Below the pieces are notes generated by a model. It saw only the letters and a program-made list of their open reading frames with translations. It did no database searches and had not been told where the DNA came from. From contig NC_081841.1 of NCBI RefSeq assembly GCF_963259705.1, forward strand, positions 90,223,063-90,287,062: DNA of 64,000 bases, read 5' to 3'. How positions within the stretch are numbered: the stretch's first letter is position 1; each line of letters starts with the position of its first letter. This DNA is from Myotis daubentonii (taxonomy: Eukaryota; Chordata; Mammalia; Chiroptera; Vespertilionidae). This document shows positions 49,547-52,439 of this stretch, piece after piece. A program made the position numbers and the translations under genes.

Positions 49547-49675
49547 TGTATTGTTTTTGTTTTACAGAAAACATGGATGGCACAAATAACAGCAGCAATC
49601 TCTTGCTTCACCAAGAGTCAGGAAACCAAGAAAATATCTTTATTCAGATCATCCACAGAATCCTCTGAAATTTAG
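6271..49675 (+). CDS. PLEKHG7: PLEKHG7, DH-PH domain Rho guanine-nucleotide exchange factor (14 exons, 5' end missing)
   Basis: Spliced gene. Exons: 6271-6398, 11432-11472, 15776-15871, 16572-16715, 18681-18776, 19341-19442, 22523-22636, 28369-28543, 30260-30375, 30719-30812, 36719-36798, 38837-38990, 48436-48533 and 49568-49675. All borders are AG/GT and all phases agree, giving 514 residues plus a stop. The Dbl-homology domain runs from about residue 110 to 305: conserved region 1 includes [12 protein letters not shown] and the last helix carries [14 protein letters not shown]. The pleckstrin-homology domain follows to about residue 495: a strand pair around [12 protein letters not shown] and a C-terminal helix with the conserved Trp in KTWMAQI. 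Proteins of this class load GTP onto Rho-family GTPases at membranes. The name rests on the PLEKHG-like sequence plus the convergent EEA1 neighbour, as in human 12q22. Earlier exons were not found and may lie left of the window. Confidence 0.88.
7197..7504 (+). mobile_element. hAT transposon of SPIN type, 308 bp, 8-bp target duplication
   Basis: Non-autonomous element whose ends are related to cagcggttctcaacct and aggttgagaaccactg. Perfect 8-bp duplications gtgtagag at 7189-7196 and 7505-7512, the hAT hallmark. Its body (catatcagatatttacatta, aattttatggttgggggtc) matches the SPIN family as I recall it, known from bats, rodents, bushbaby, tenrec, opossum, lizard and frog. Confidence 0.88.
7877..8010 (+). 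mobile_element. MER20-like hAT remnant, left part
   Basis: gcagtgtttcccaaagg, cactacctgggaaattgt and aattagaaattctgggggc are MER20-like. It resumes at 9733-9785 (gatgattctgatgccacc, gtttgaaaactgccatg) after the HAL1, L1 and Ves insertions. Confidence 0.6.
8024..9350 (-). mobile_element. HAL1-like half-LINE element, complete with target duplication
   Basis: Reading on the minus strand: a leader of about 95 bases, ORF1 (9255-8362), then a 3' region with no trace of ORF2 ending in AATAAA and an A-rich tail. Direct repeats gttgttttatttt at 8011-8023 and 9351-9363 flank it. ORF1 joined directly to a 3' UTR is the definition of HAL1 (half-L1) elements, which depend on L1 reverse transcriptase. It is nested in an older MER20-like DNA transposon. 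Confidence 0.82.
8362..9255 (-). CDS. LINE-1-type ORF1 protein, intact, within a HAL1-like element
   Basis: Uninterrupted 297-residue ORF from ATG to TAA. Residues about 15-130 are a heptad-like coiled coil. The RNA-recognition-like domain starts at NIRIIGVPE (135-143), and the C-terminal domain includes ADFS (227-230) and LLYPAKLSF (256-264). These are hallmarks of the L1 ORF1 nucleic-acid chaperone, usually about 300-370 residues. No ORF2 follows. It is intact apart from element context, so it was probably inserted fairly recently. Transposon gene, antisense inside a PLEKHG7 intron. Confidence 0.92.
   Translation of the reverse strand: MRRQRNRTQMSEMEDIALKTTLLRSLKNCLEAADKLSKALEKTGETADKCSEILKKSNETLDVVIKNQLEIKHTLTEIKNIIQTPNSRPEERKNQVKDSKCEEAKNTQLEKQNEKRIRKYEDSVRSLWDSFKRTNIRIIGVPEDEREQDIENLFEEIMTENFPHLVKEIDLQVQEAQRTPNKRNPKRTTPRHIIIKMPRAKDKERILKAARERNPVTYKGIPIRLSADFSTETLQARREWQEIFKVMNTKNLQPRLLYPAKLSFRTEGQIKSFTDKEKLKEFITTKPVLYEMLKGIL
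9364..9480 (-). mobile_element. Old L1 3'-end fragment
   Basis: Sequence such as aaatttattggagtaacatt followed by ggtttcaggtgtg and cactacccaaagcc resembles the 3' end of older L1 families read on the minus strand. It sits directly beside the HAL1-like element. Family assignment is from memory. Confidence 0.5.
9508..9719 (-). mobile_element. Ves SINE
   Basis: Minus orientation: ttgatttcagagagataggg through gagccacgctagccgggc. Part of the insertion cluster in the MER20-like element. Confidence 0.87.
9733..9785 (+). mobile_element. MER20-like hAT remnant, right part
   Basis: Continuation of the element at 7877-8010; ends gtttgaaaactgccatg, the usual inverted end region of this family. Confidence 0.55.
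10627..10842 (+). mobile_element. Ves SINE, young
   Basis: Plus orientation with intact A box (tggctcagtggatagagc) and B box, catcgatgtttct and a poly-T/A tail. aaagtgtg flanks both ends (about 10618-10625 and just after the tail). Confidence 0.91.
11432..11472 (+). CDS. PLEKHG7: PLEKHG7 microexon-like 41-bp exon
   Basis: Acceptor tttcatttcacccaccag and consensus donor gtgagt. It encodes [13 protein letters not shown], a basic and aromatic linker. Too short to be found by open-frame length; it is supported by phase: G from the 6271-6398 exon completes Glu, and it ends in phase 0 for the next exon. Confidence 0.85.
12198..12360 (+). repeat. MIR SINE
   Basis: ttccaatcccagctgctcca, ctgtgaccttggccaag and gttgtgatgagcaaatcaa give the MIR order. 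Confidence 0.7.
12499..12846 (-). mobile_element. MLT1-type MaLR LTR
   Basis: gtcttagtcaactctggctg, gggtggcttaagcaacc, gggaagcccaagatcaagg and actggggggttagggctt are in the order of an MLT1/MST solo LTR read in reverse. Old ERVL-MaLR remnant, non-coding. Confidence 0.72.
13795..13985 (-). repeat. MIR SINE
   Basis: attattatccccactttgc, gaggctcagagaggttgaag and ggtcacacagtttacaagc: a clear reverse MIR. Confidence 0.75.
15776..15871 (+). CDS. PLEKHG7: PLEKHG7 exon, linker before DH domain
   Basis: Acceptor ccttaagcag and donor gtatct. It has 32 codons in phase 0 at both ends, beginning [15 protein letters not shown] and ending EFHSLK. Charged and probably partly helical; it leads into the DH domain. 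Confidence 0.9.
15872..16571 (+). other. PLEKHG7 intron, unique
   Basis: 700 bases with no recognisable repeat or gene. Confidence 0.85.
16572..16715 (+). CDS. PLEKHG7: PLEKHG7 exon, start of DH domain (CR1)
   Basis: Acceptor ctcccatgcgcag and donor gtaatg. It has 48 codons, phase 0 at both ends. It contains the first conserved DH helix, [19 protein letters not shown], which in DH domains contacts the switch regions of the GTPase. The Glu typical of CR1 is present in QQEAVWE. Confidence 0.94.
17462..17540 (+). repeat. MIR fragment
   Basis: caagtcctggatcagtttc then tgtgaccctagaaaagtcc. Short and diverged. Confidence 0.45.
17543..17790 (+). mobile_element. MER5A-like hAT remnant split by mariner
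   Basis: gaggttggcaaacac, gatagtaaatat, then after the mariner ggctttgcagactct and caactcctcagctcttc: the order of MER5A. Old and diverged. Confidence 0.65.
17584..17714 (+). mobile_element. Mariner MITE with TA target, inserted in MER5A
   Basis: Inverted ends gaggtggagcaaaagtag and gcaggtttacagttgt (reverse complement); flanked by TA at 17582-17583 and 17715-17716. No transposase ORF. It splits an older MER5A-like hAT element. Confidence 0.82.
18681..18776 (+). CDS. PLEKHG7: PLEKHG7 exon, DH domain
   Basis: Acceptor with a run of 14 T then aag; donor gtgagc. It has 32 codons, phase 0, ending [10 protein letters not shown], the pattern seen after DH helix 1-2 (usually LFxNLxEL). The long T run makes a strong polypyrimidine tract. 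Confidence 0.94.
18777..19340 (+). other. PLEKHG7 intron, unique
   Basis: 564 AT-rich bases; nothing recognised. Confidence 0.85.
19341..19442 (+). CDS. PLEKHG7: PLEKHG7 exon, DH domain
   Basis: Acceptor tttctctctggccctag and donor gtaaaa. It has 34 codons, phase 0, beginning [17 protein letters not shown]. Helical middle of the DH bundle. Confidence 0.93.
20025..20300 (+). repeat. Old interspersed repeat of L2/MIR age, family not resolved
   Basis: tttattgagcacttactaaa, ctagtgggggagatct and aaggaaagcttcctggc are phrases of a very old mammalian repeat. Similar traces lie at about 1005-1360, 39831-40080 and 59740-59900. Confidence 0.35.
20547..20869 (-). mobile_element. MLT1-type MaLR LTR
   Basis: Same family and orientation as at 12499: gtcttagtctgctcagg, gactgggtggttgat, tttataaggacattaatcc and gggttaggattcaac. 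Confidence 0.74.
21016..21320. repeat. Old interspersed repeat, family not resolved
   Basis: Degenerate unit with caagttcagtcacatggcc and GC-rich neighbours. A similar arrangement occurs at about 34400-34800. It looks like an ancient mammalian repeat but I cannot name it. Confidence 0.3.
22523..22636 (+). CDS. PLEKHG7: PLEKHG7 exon, DH domain (CR2 region)
   Basis: Acceptor ctgctcttctcttgcag and donor gtaaag. It has 38 codons, phase 0. It contains [16 protein letters not shown], matching the DH pattern in which a Tyr-x-x-Tyr segment follows the middle helices, and ends DFGIYLK. Confidence 0.94.
22884..23170 (-). pseudogene. Unidentified protein-like reading frame (possible retrocopy fragment or unannotated exon)
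   Basis: Minus-strand frame open from about 23170 to TAA at 22884; ATG at 23147 gives 87 residues, with upstream in-frame codons reading [13 protein letters not shown]. Balanced composition, several CpG kept, segments such as [14 protein letters not shown] and [17 protein letters not shown]. It ends MKHW, and the stop overlaps a splice-donor-like tggtaagtgag. I do not recognise a family. It lies antisense in a PLEKHG7 intron. It could be part of an old retrocopy, an exon of an unknown transcript, or a conserved non-coding block that is open by chance. Confidence 0.3.
23892..23990 (-). repeat. MIR fragment
   Basis: tccctgaggctcagagaggt and caaggtcatgtggccaat. Confidence 0.55.
24145..24356 (-). 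mobile_element. hAT SPIN-type, internally deleted 212-bp copy
   Basis: Starts cagtggttctcaacct and ends ggttgagaaccactg; lacks about 100 bases from the middle relative to the 7197 copy. Flanks ctacagag and ctgtagag agree at 6 of 8 bases. Confidence 0.87.
24575..24774 (+). mobile_element. hAT MITE (ends near cagnggnggggaa), copy 1
   Basis: 200 bp, contains gccaagggccatttagatat and ggccagaccaaatgat. Perfect 8-bp duplications gtctacac at 24567-24574 and 24775-24782. Confidence 0.87.
25225..25345 (-). repeat. MIR fragment
   Basis: ctgctgaggtagttatcc, cacatttcacagatgagat and aagtaaattacccaaaa. Confidence 0.5.
27275..27486 (-). mobile_element. hAT SPIN-type, internally deleted 212-bp copy with perfect duplication
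   Basis: Same deletion and length as the copy at 24145; flanked by catttata at 27267-27274 and 27487-27494. The shared deletion shows a MITE subfamily rather than two independent deletions. Confidence 0.9.
28369..28543 (+). CDS. PLEKHG7: PLEKHG7 exon, DH domain CR3 helix
   Basis: Acceptor tgcgtttccttccccag and donor gtaagt. It has 58 codons plus one base. It encodes [20 protein letters not shown], the most diagnostic DH motif (conserved region 3, usually L..P.QR..RYPLLL). It is the catalytic face that contacts the GTPase. Confidence 0.96.
28544..30259 (+). other. PLEKHG7 intron
   Basis: hAT MITE at 28640-28874; the remainder is unique and becomes AT-rich. Confidence 0.85.
28640..28874 (+). 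mobile_element. hAT MITE (ends near cagtgatggygaacct), copy 1
   Basis: Inverted ends gtgatggtgaacct and ggttcaccatcactg; flanks tcctagaa / ccctagaa (7 of 8). The 235-bp AT-rich body has no ORF. In the PLEKHG7 intron right after the CR3 exon. Confidence 0.85.
30260..30375 (+). CDS. PLEKHG7: PLEKHG7 exon, DH-PH linker
   Basis: Acceptor gtctttcag and donor gtacaa. Two leading bases complete Arg with the last base of the previous exon, then 38 codons ending [10 protein letters not shown]. It carries the end of the last DH helix and the linker into the PH domain. Confidence 0.94.
30376..30718 (+). other. PLEKHG7 short intron
   Basis: 343 bases without recognisable repeats. Confidence 0.85.
30719..30812 (+). 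CDS. PLEKHG7: PLEKHG7 exon, start of PH domain
   Basis: Acceptor tctcttgtttttcaag and donor gtaaat. It has 31 codons plus one base; [11 protein letters not shown] is the first PH beta strand as in other PLEKHG proteins (LLxEGxLxL). Only 343 bases of intron separate it from the previous exon. Confidence 0.94.
31969..32075 (-). repeat. MIR fragment
   Basis: ggtgagaagtatgaggctc followed by agagaggttctgtatcatg. Confidence 0.45.
32344..32547 (-). mobile_element. hAT MITE (same family as 24575), copy 2
   Basis: Reverse-orientation copy: caggggtggggag at one end and ttccccacccctg at the other, with aattttatatggcc and aaatggtcctttgcagaaa inside. No clear target duplication found. Confidence 0.82.
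34383..34800. repeat. Old interspersed repeat, family not resolved
   Basis: Includes agctgcaagggaagctggga, gatgtagtatttatttgc and gtacccacaaaaactcag. These phrases recur in mammalian genomes, but I cannot assign the family with confidence. Confidence 0.35.
34903..35125 (+). mobile_element. Ves SINE, young, 15-bp target duplication
   Basis: Near-consensus copy with RNA polymerase III boxes tggctcagtgg and ggttcgattcc. Perfect direct repeats taaaaatattcaagg at 34888-34902 and 35126-35140. Confidence 0.95.
35840..35931 (+). repeat. (CTCCT)n pentanucleotide microsatellite
   Basis: About 17 nearly perfect units inside the MLT1-type LTR. Likely polymorphic in length. Confidence 0.97.
35981..36024 (+). 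repeat. (TA)n microsatellite next to a Ves SINE tail
   Basis: About 22 units adjoining the A-rich tail side of the reverse Ves SINE. Confidence 0.97.
36025..36223 (-). mobile_element. Ves SINE inserted in an MLT1-type LTR
   Basis: Minus orientation, near-consensus (ggaatcgaacctgggacc, ccactgagccaaaccggttt). Its tail side has grown into the (TA)n run at 35981-36024. It splits the LTR at 35667-36318. Confidence 0.92.
36719..36798 (+). CDS. PLEKHG7: PLEKHG7 exon, PH domain strands
   Basis: Acceptor tttctttctctccccag and donor gtaaat. Two bases complete Glu, then 26 codons with [20 protein letters not shown], the hydrophobic beta strand pair of Dbl-family PH domains (usually VFLFLFTDLLLVTK). 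Phase 0 at its end. Confidence 0.95.
37072..37307 (-). mobile_element. hAT MITE (same family as 28640), copy 2
   Basis: Reverse orientation, 236 bp, cagcaatggtgaacct to ggttcgctatcactg; flanks ttttaggg / ttttaggt (7 of 8). The two copies align along their whole length. Confidence 0.86.
37891..37950 (-). mobile_element. Ves SINE head only, with perfect target duplication
   Basis: Just 60 bases of the tRNA-like head (ccactgagccacactggctg), without body or A-tail, flanked by tcacccactt at 37881-37890 and 37951-37960. It appears to be a 3'-truncated insertion. Confidence 0.75.
38837..38990 (+). CDS. PLEKHG7: PLEKHG7 exon, PH domain variable loop and strand
   Basis: Acceptor ttcccgtttaatttcag and donor gtatgt. 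It has 51 codons plus one base, including [17 protein letters not shown]. The segment before it ([16 protein letters not shown]) looks like a long PH loop. The intron that follows is the largest in the window (9.4 kb). Confidence 0.93.
39140..39345 (+). repeat. MIR SINE
   Basis: cccagctctgccactgctag, tgtgatcataggcaagg and aactgggataataatatc, ending with taaagcactcaatgaatg. Confidence 0.7.
39369..39669 (-). mobile_element. HeliBat-type Helitron, complete, 301 bp
   Basis: Minus orientation. 3' end CTAG at 39369 with palindromic gcatgaaattcatg just inside; 5' end TCCTAATATATAAAAAGCC. Host A at 39368 and T at 39670: the exact AT target without duplication that Helitrons use. Confidence 0.9.
40480..40516 (+). 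repeat. (GT)n microsatellite
   Basis: About 18 units in the large PLEKHG7 intron. Confidence 0.97.
41165..41275 (+). repeat. MIR fragment
   Basis: cctggtttcaaactctggct, tgtgagcttggaagaattc and tcctcatttgtaagtggg. Confidence 0.55.
41347..41396 (+). repeat. (GA)n microsatellite
   Basis: About 25 units, just after an old MIR fragment. Confidence 0.97.
41465..42198 (-). mobile_element. HeliBat-type Helitron, 734 bp, GC-rich with internal degenerate repeats
   Basis: Minus orientation. 3' CTAG at 41465 with gtgcacaaattcatgcac; 5' end TCTATATAATAAAAGGC at 42198. Host A at 41464. The interior has repeated units around ggccagcgctggcagcaggt. A second Helitron follows almost directly. Confidence 0.88.
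42200..42452 (-). mobile_element. Helitron, 253 bp, with possible captured host exon
   Basis: Minus orientation. 3' CTAG at 42200 with gtgcaaaatcatg; 5' end TCTCTATTATAAAAACC at 42452, host T at 42453. The interior is not the usual HeliBat filler: an ATG at 42417 opens [19 protein letters not shown], followed directly by a splice-donor-like gtaagt. Confidence 0.8.
43202..43522 (+). mobile_element. HeliBat-type Helitron, 321 bp
   Basis: Plus orientation: 5' TCTATATATATAAAAGCCC after host A at 43201; 3' gcatgaattcgtgcaccagg then CTAA, host T at 43523. Pyrimidine-rich interior. Confidence 0.9.
43542..43726 (+). mobile_element. Older Ves SINE, 5' part (host of nested insertions)
   Basis: Plus orientation, subfamily with ccctggctggtgtggctcag and ggttggaacatcatccc. 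Its tail resumes at about 47711 with cctcaggtgaagattttt, matching the tail of the copy at 57900-58079. Confidence 0.85.
43733..43895 (+). mobile_element. Young Ves SINE, 5' part, split by L1
   Basis: Head and body of a near-consensus Ves SINE interrupted at aggatgtttctaa by the L1. Its 3' part is at 47601-47658 and ends in a (TA)n run. tcctcagg at 43727-43734 and 47712-47719 marks its insertion into the older SINE. Confidence 0.93.
43896..47326 (+). CDS. LINE-1 ORF2, 5'-truncated but otherwise open (endonuclease part, reverse transcriptase, Cys-rich end)
   Basis: Open without stop or frameshift to TAG at 47324-47326; the frame extends upstream into the Ves SINE (ATG at 43862). Seen in order: the end of the endonuclease domain with GDFNTPL (about 43934) and ADHDG (44186-44200); the reverse transcriptase with its catalytic FADD at 45599-45610; and the C-terminal zinc-knuckle-like CX3CX7HX4C at about 46890-46950. 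The first roughly 135 residues of the endonuclease, including its catalytic N-terminal residues, are missing, so no active nuclease is expected. Family length is about 1,275 residues. Confidence 0.95.
43896..47600 (+). mobile_element. Young 5'-truncated LINE-1 insertion with target duplication
   Basis: 3.7 kb, starting inside the ORF2 endonuclease domain and ending after ORF2 with a 260-base 3'UTR, AATAAA at 47586-47591 and a poly(A) tail. Flanked by the perfect 13-bp repeat aggatgtttctaa (43883-43895 and 47601-47613), which is Ves SINE sequence: the L1 landed in a SINE. Same strand as PLEKHG7, inside its largest intron. Lack of any stop in more than 1,100 codons means it is young. Confidence 0.95.
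47601..47658 (+). mobile_element. Young Ves SINE, 3' part after L1
   Basis: aggatgtttctaactctcta through gtaaaaaatc continues the SINE cut at 43895; its first 13 bases are the L1 target duplication. Confidence 0.92.
47659..47708 (+). repeat. (TA)n microsatellite at the tail of a Ves SINE
   Basis: About 24 units following aaaatatatttta of the SINE tail. Confidence 0.97.
48436..48533 (+). CDS. PLEKHG7: PLEKHG7 exon, PH domain last strands
   Basis: Acceptor tttggatctttttctag and donor gtatgt. Two bases complete Val, then 32 codons beginning [19 protein letters not shown]. Phase 0 end. Confidence 0.93.
48534..49567 (+). other. Last PLEKHG7 intron
   Basis: Unique AT-rich DNA ending with (GT)22 and a short pyrimidine tract before the last exon. 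Confidence 0.88.
49502..49545 (+). repeat. (GT)22 microsatellite beside PLEKHG7 last 3' splice site
   Basis: Perfect 44-base run ending 22 bases before the acceptor at 49567, followed only by ctgtattgtttttgttttac. In the transcript this is UG-repeat RNA, the known binding motif of TDP-43 and CELF proteins. Confidence 0.97.
49568..49675 (+). CDS. PLEKHG7: PLEKHG7 last coding exon, PH C-terminal helix and tail
   Basis: Acceptor ttgtttttgttttacag. It has 35 codons and TAG at 49673-49675. [11 protein letters not shown] carries the Trp found in nearly all PH C-terminal helices; the tail ends SSTESSEI. A (GT)22 run at 49502-49545 lies just before the short polypyrimidine tract, which may weaken or modulate use of this acceptor. 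Confidence 0.93.
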   Translation, partial: KTWMAQITAAISCFTKSQETKKISLFRSSTESSEI

Positions 49676-50224
49676 GGACCTAAAACTAATTTTTTAGGAA
49701 TGAAGGATAAAGGTATTCTTTCAAACTTTTGTAACACTTAGTGATGAGCTAGAAGAAAACGTGTCTTTTAAAGGAGTTCCAGAATTTGAGTGAAGAAAAT
49801 CCTCAGTACAGAGAAATGATGACTGCAACAAATTTGAATTCTGGGGAATTTCTTGTCAAGTATATACTGATATCCAGACTACCTTAAAATGCTTCAGTCA
49901 GACTTATAAGAGGTGTGAGTGAAGTGTGATGCTGTTATAATTTGTAAAGGGTGAGTGATCAGATGCTCACTGTTTGGAGTGGCAAGAGGAAAATATTTGT
50001 GTCCAATATGAATTCTAGCATCTTACTTTGTGTATACCTATAATGAAACCAACCTCCCTACATGGCTTATAAATCACGTACTGCTTTATAGTCCTGCCTC
50101 ACACATAGATCATTCTTTTGACACAAAGTTTGATTGCTCTTTTAATATATTAAGTGATAAATAAGGTCCTCATTTTAAAAGCAGTTTTTAAATTCCAATT
50201 CTCACAGTTCACTTATCTCAGGTA

Positions 50225-50542
50225 TCTACACTAATAAAAGAGAAACATGCAAGTTGGTGTCACTCCACTATGCCCACCAGTCAATCAGAGCAACTATGCA
50301 AATTAACCAACAAAGATGGTGGTTAATTTGCATACACAGCGTGGAGTGAAGACTGAAGGCTCAGGCCAGAGTGAAGACTGAAAACGACTGAAGACTGAAG
50401 ACAACTCAAGACTGAAGAGGCTTGGCTTCTCCGCTGCGCCCGGACGAAAGGCCTGGGTCCTGGGTGCCAGAGGAAAACTGGTGCCAGCAGCCAGGGGAAG
50501 GAAGGCCTATTGCATGAATCTCTTCGTGCAACGGGCCTCTAG
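50225..50542 (+). mobile_element. HeliBat-type Helitron in PLEKHG7 3' flank, 318 bp
   Basis: 5' TCTACACTAATAAAAGAG after A at 50224; 3' gggcctctag, then T at 50543. The interior has tandem gactgaag units at about 50347-50420. It lies 550 bases past the PLEKHG7 stop, probably in the 3'UTR. Confidence 0.9.
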
Positions 50543-51581
50543 TATTTCATAATACTCTAACTTGGAAATAGAAAATCCCAGACTAAACTCCATTATTAAA
50601 AAATAAAATGTTTCAGTTTTACATGTTAACACTTTTACATGGGAAATTGTCTTAGGAATAGTAAAATATCTTTCTCTAAACCTCAATTTTTAAAGAATGG
50701 TTTGTCATAAAATTATTTTCTGGTTTTGAGGATGGGGTTGTGTGTTTTATCATAGTACAGCCACCTAATTTTACTTAGTAGAACTTGAAATTTCATTAAA
50801 TTTTTATTTAAAAAGGCATCTTGAATTATTTTATTATCATATGGTTAGATTATATCAAATGAAAATCCACAAATTTCAATTTCAACCATGGTGTCTTGAG
50901 CAATTTCCAAAATGGAAGTAGTAAATTTATCAACCTGGGATGCAAGACATGATACCTTAACTGACCACTTCAAGTTGGAGAATGGGACAAAGAGGATGAT
51001 GTTTAGGGAAGTCATGTGTACAGTTAATGCTTTGAAGAAAAGGCTAATTTCACCACACAAACAGGCAGTATAGACAAGTGTAGCACAAAGGCTCTTGTGC
51101 ACAGACCTAGCACTATTGCAATGGAGGGTCATCATCTTTGTATAATAATGTCAGAAATTTGGAGGAGTAAATGAAAATAAAAGGAAAATCTGGAAAGCAG
51201 TAACTACTGTTAAAGGCTAAAAATAAATGAGAGGGAGAATAGACTTCAAGTGAATTCCTAGAGACAGGACCTAGATGACATTGAAAGCAATTTACATTCA
51301 GGACAAGACAATACTGACTTATGCAAGAAAAGACTTAGGGGGGAAAATATATATATATGAAAAAGAAATTAACAATCATCTTACAGAGATTTTTAGATAT
51401 AAGCTGACTTCGGAGAAGGACAATGGACTAGAAATAGGCAATCTCTCAAGATTCCTTTAGTCCCATGAGTCCAGTAACCATGAATTTATATGTATAAAGG
51501 ACTAGTTTCTTCCTAAAATATCATTAAAGGAGACTGACTAAATTAACATCAAGAATGTAAAACAGCTTAAGAATATGCTAT

Positions 51582-51990
51582 ATACAATAGCCAATATGCG
51601 GAAAAAACTTTAATGTCCACTGACAGATGAATGGATAAAGAAAATGTGGTTTATATGTATAGAATGGAATACTATTCAGCTTTCAAAAAGAAGGAAATTC
51701 CGCAATATGCAACAACATGGATGTATCTTGAAGACATCATGTTAAGTGAGATAAGCCAGTAGCCAGTCACAGAAAGACAAATACTATATGATTCTACTTG
51801 TATGAGGTATCTAATAATAGTCAACTTCCTATAATCAAAGTATGAAATAGTGGTTGCCAGTGAAATAGAGAGGGAAATGGGCAGTTACTAATCGACAGGC
51901 TTGAAGTTTCAGTTAAGCAAGATGAGTAAGTTCTAGAGATCTACTGTACACTTAAAAAGAGGTCATAAGAGTAGATCTCATGTTAAAATT
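51582..51990 (+). mobile_element. Old LINE-1 3' end (L1MA-like)
   Basis: Contains degenerate L1 ORF2 end sequence, such as atgaatggataaagaaaatg and ggaatactattcagc, then a 3'UTR with tagtggttgccag, typical of older mammalian L1. Many stops; a dead fragment in the region between the two genes. Confidence 0.8.
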
Positions 51991-52439
51991 TAAAAAAAGA
52001 AAATGCTATATATGTAAGATGGATTTCTATGACGCTCACAAAAGAACATGTCTAATATGTAATATATTAAGTGCTTAAGGATATACACAGTGTACTCTTC
52101 AGAAGGAAGCGTATTAGAATAAAATGAAAAAATATCTCTAGAACTTTGGTTCGGGGGGGGGGGGGTGGAGGTGCAGTAAAAAACAATGCTATTTTGAGCC
52201 TTCACAAGAGTATCTTTAAAAGGTCACCTGGGTATTAAATTAGATATACAACAAAAAAATTTAATATTCTTTAGTATTTTTTTTTTTAGTTTTGCTAAAT
52301 TTCACAATGATGAATGGAATGAAAAGGGAATGTCTCAAGCAAAATGACATCAGTAATTTTTCTTGAAATTGTAAACTTAATTATTATTCTAAGTTGAACA
52401 TTAAAGCATACTCACTGTCTATATCCAAGTGCAAAGTTC

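Larger units (their letters stand above)
49676..52439 (+). other. PLEKHG7 3'UTR and intergenic stretch
   Basis: Begins as PLEKHG7 3'UTR. The first plain AATAAA outside the Helitron is at 50602-50607, so the Helitron at 50225-50542 may be transcribed in the UTR. The rest holds an old L1 3' end (51582-51990), a poly-G run near 52152 and unique AT-rich sequence. No further gene seen. Confidence 0.45.
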
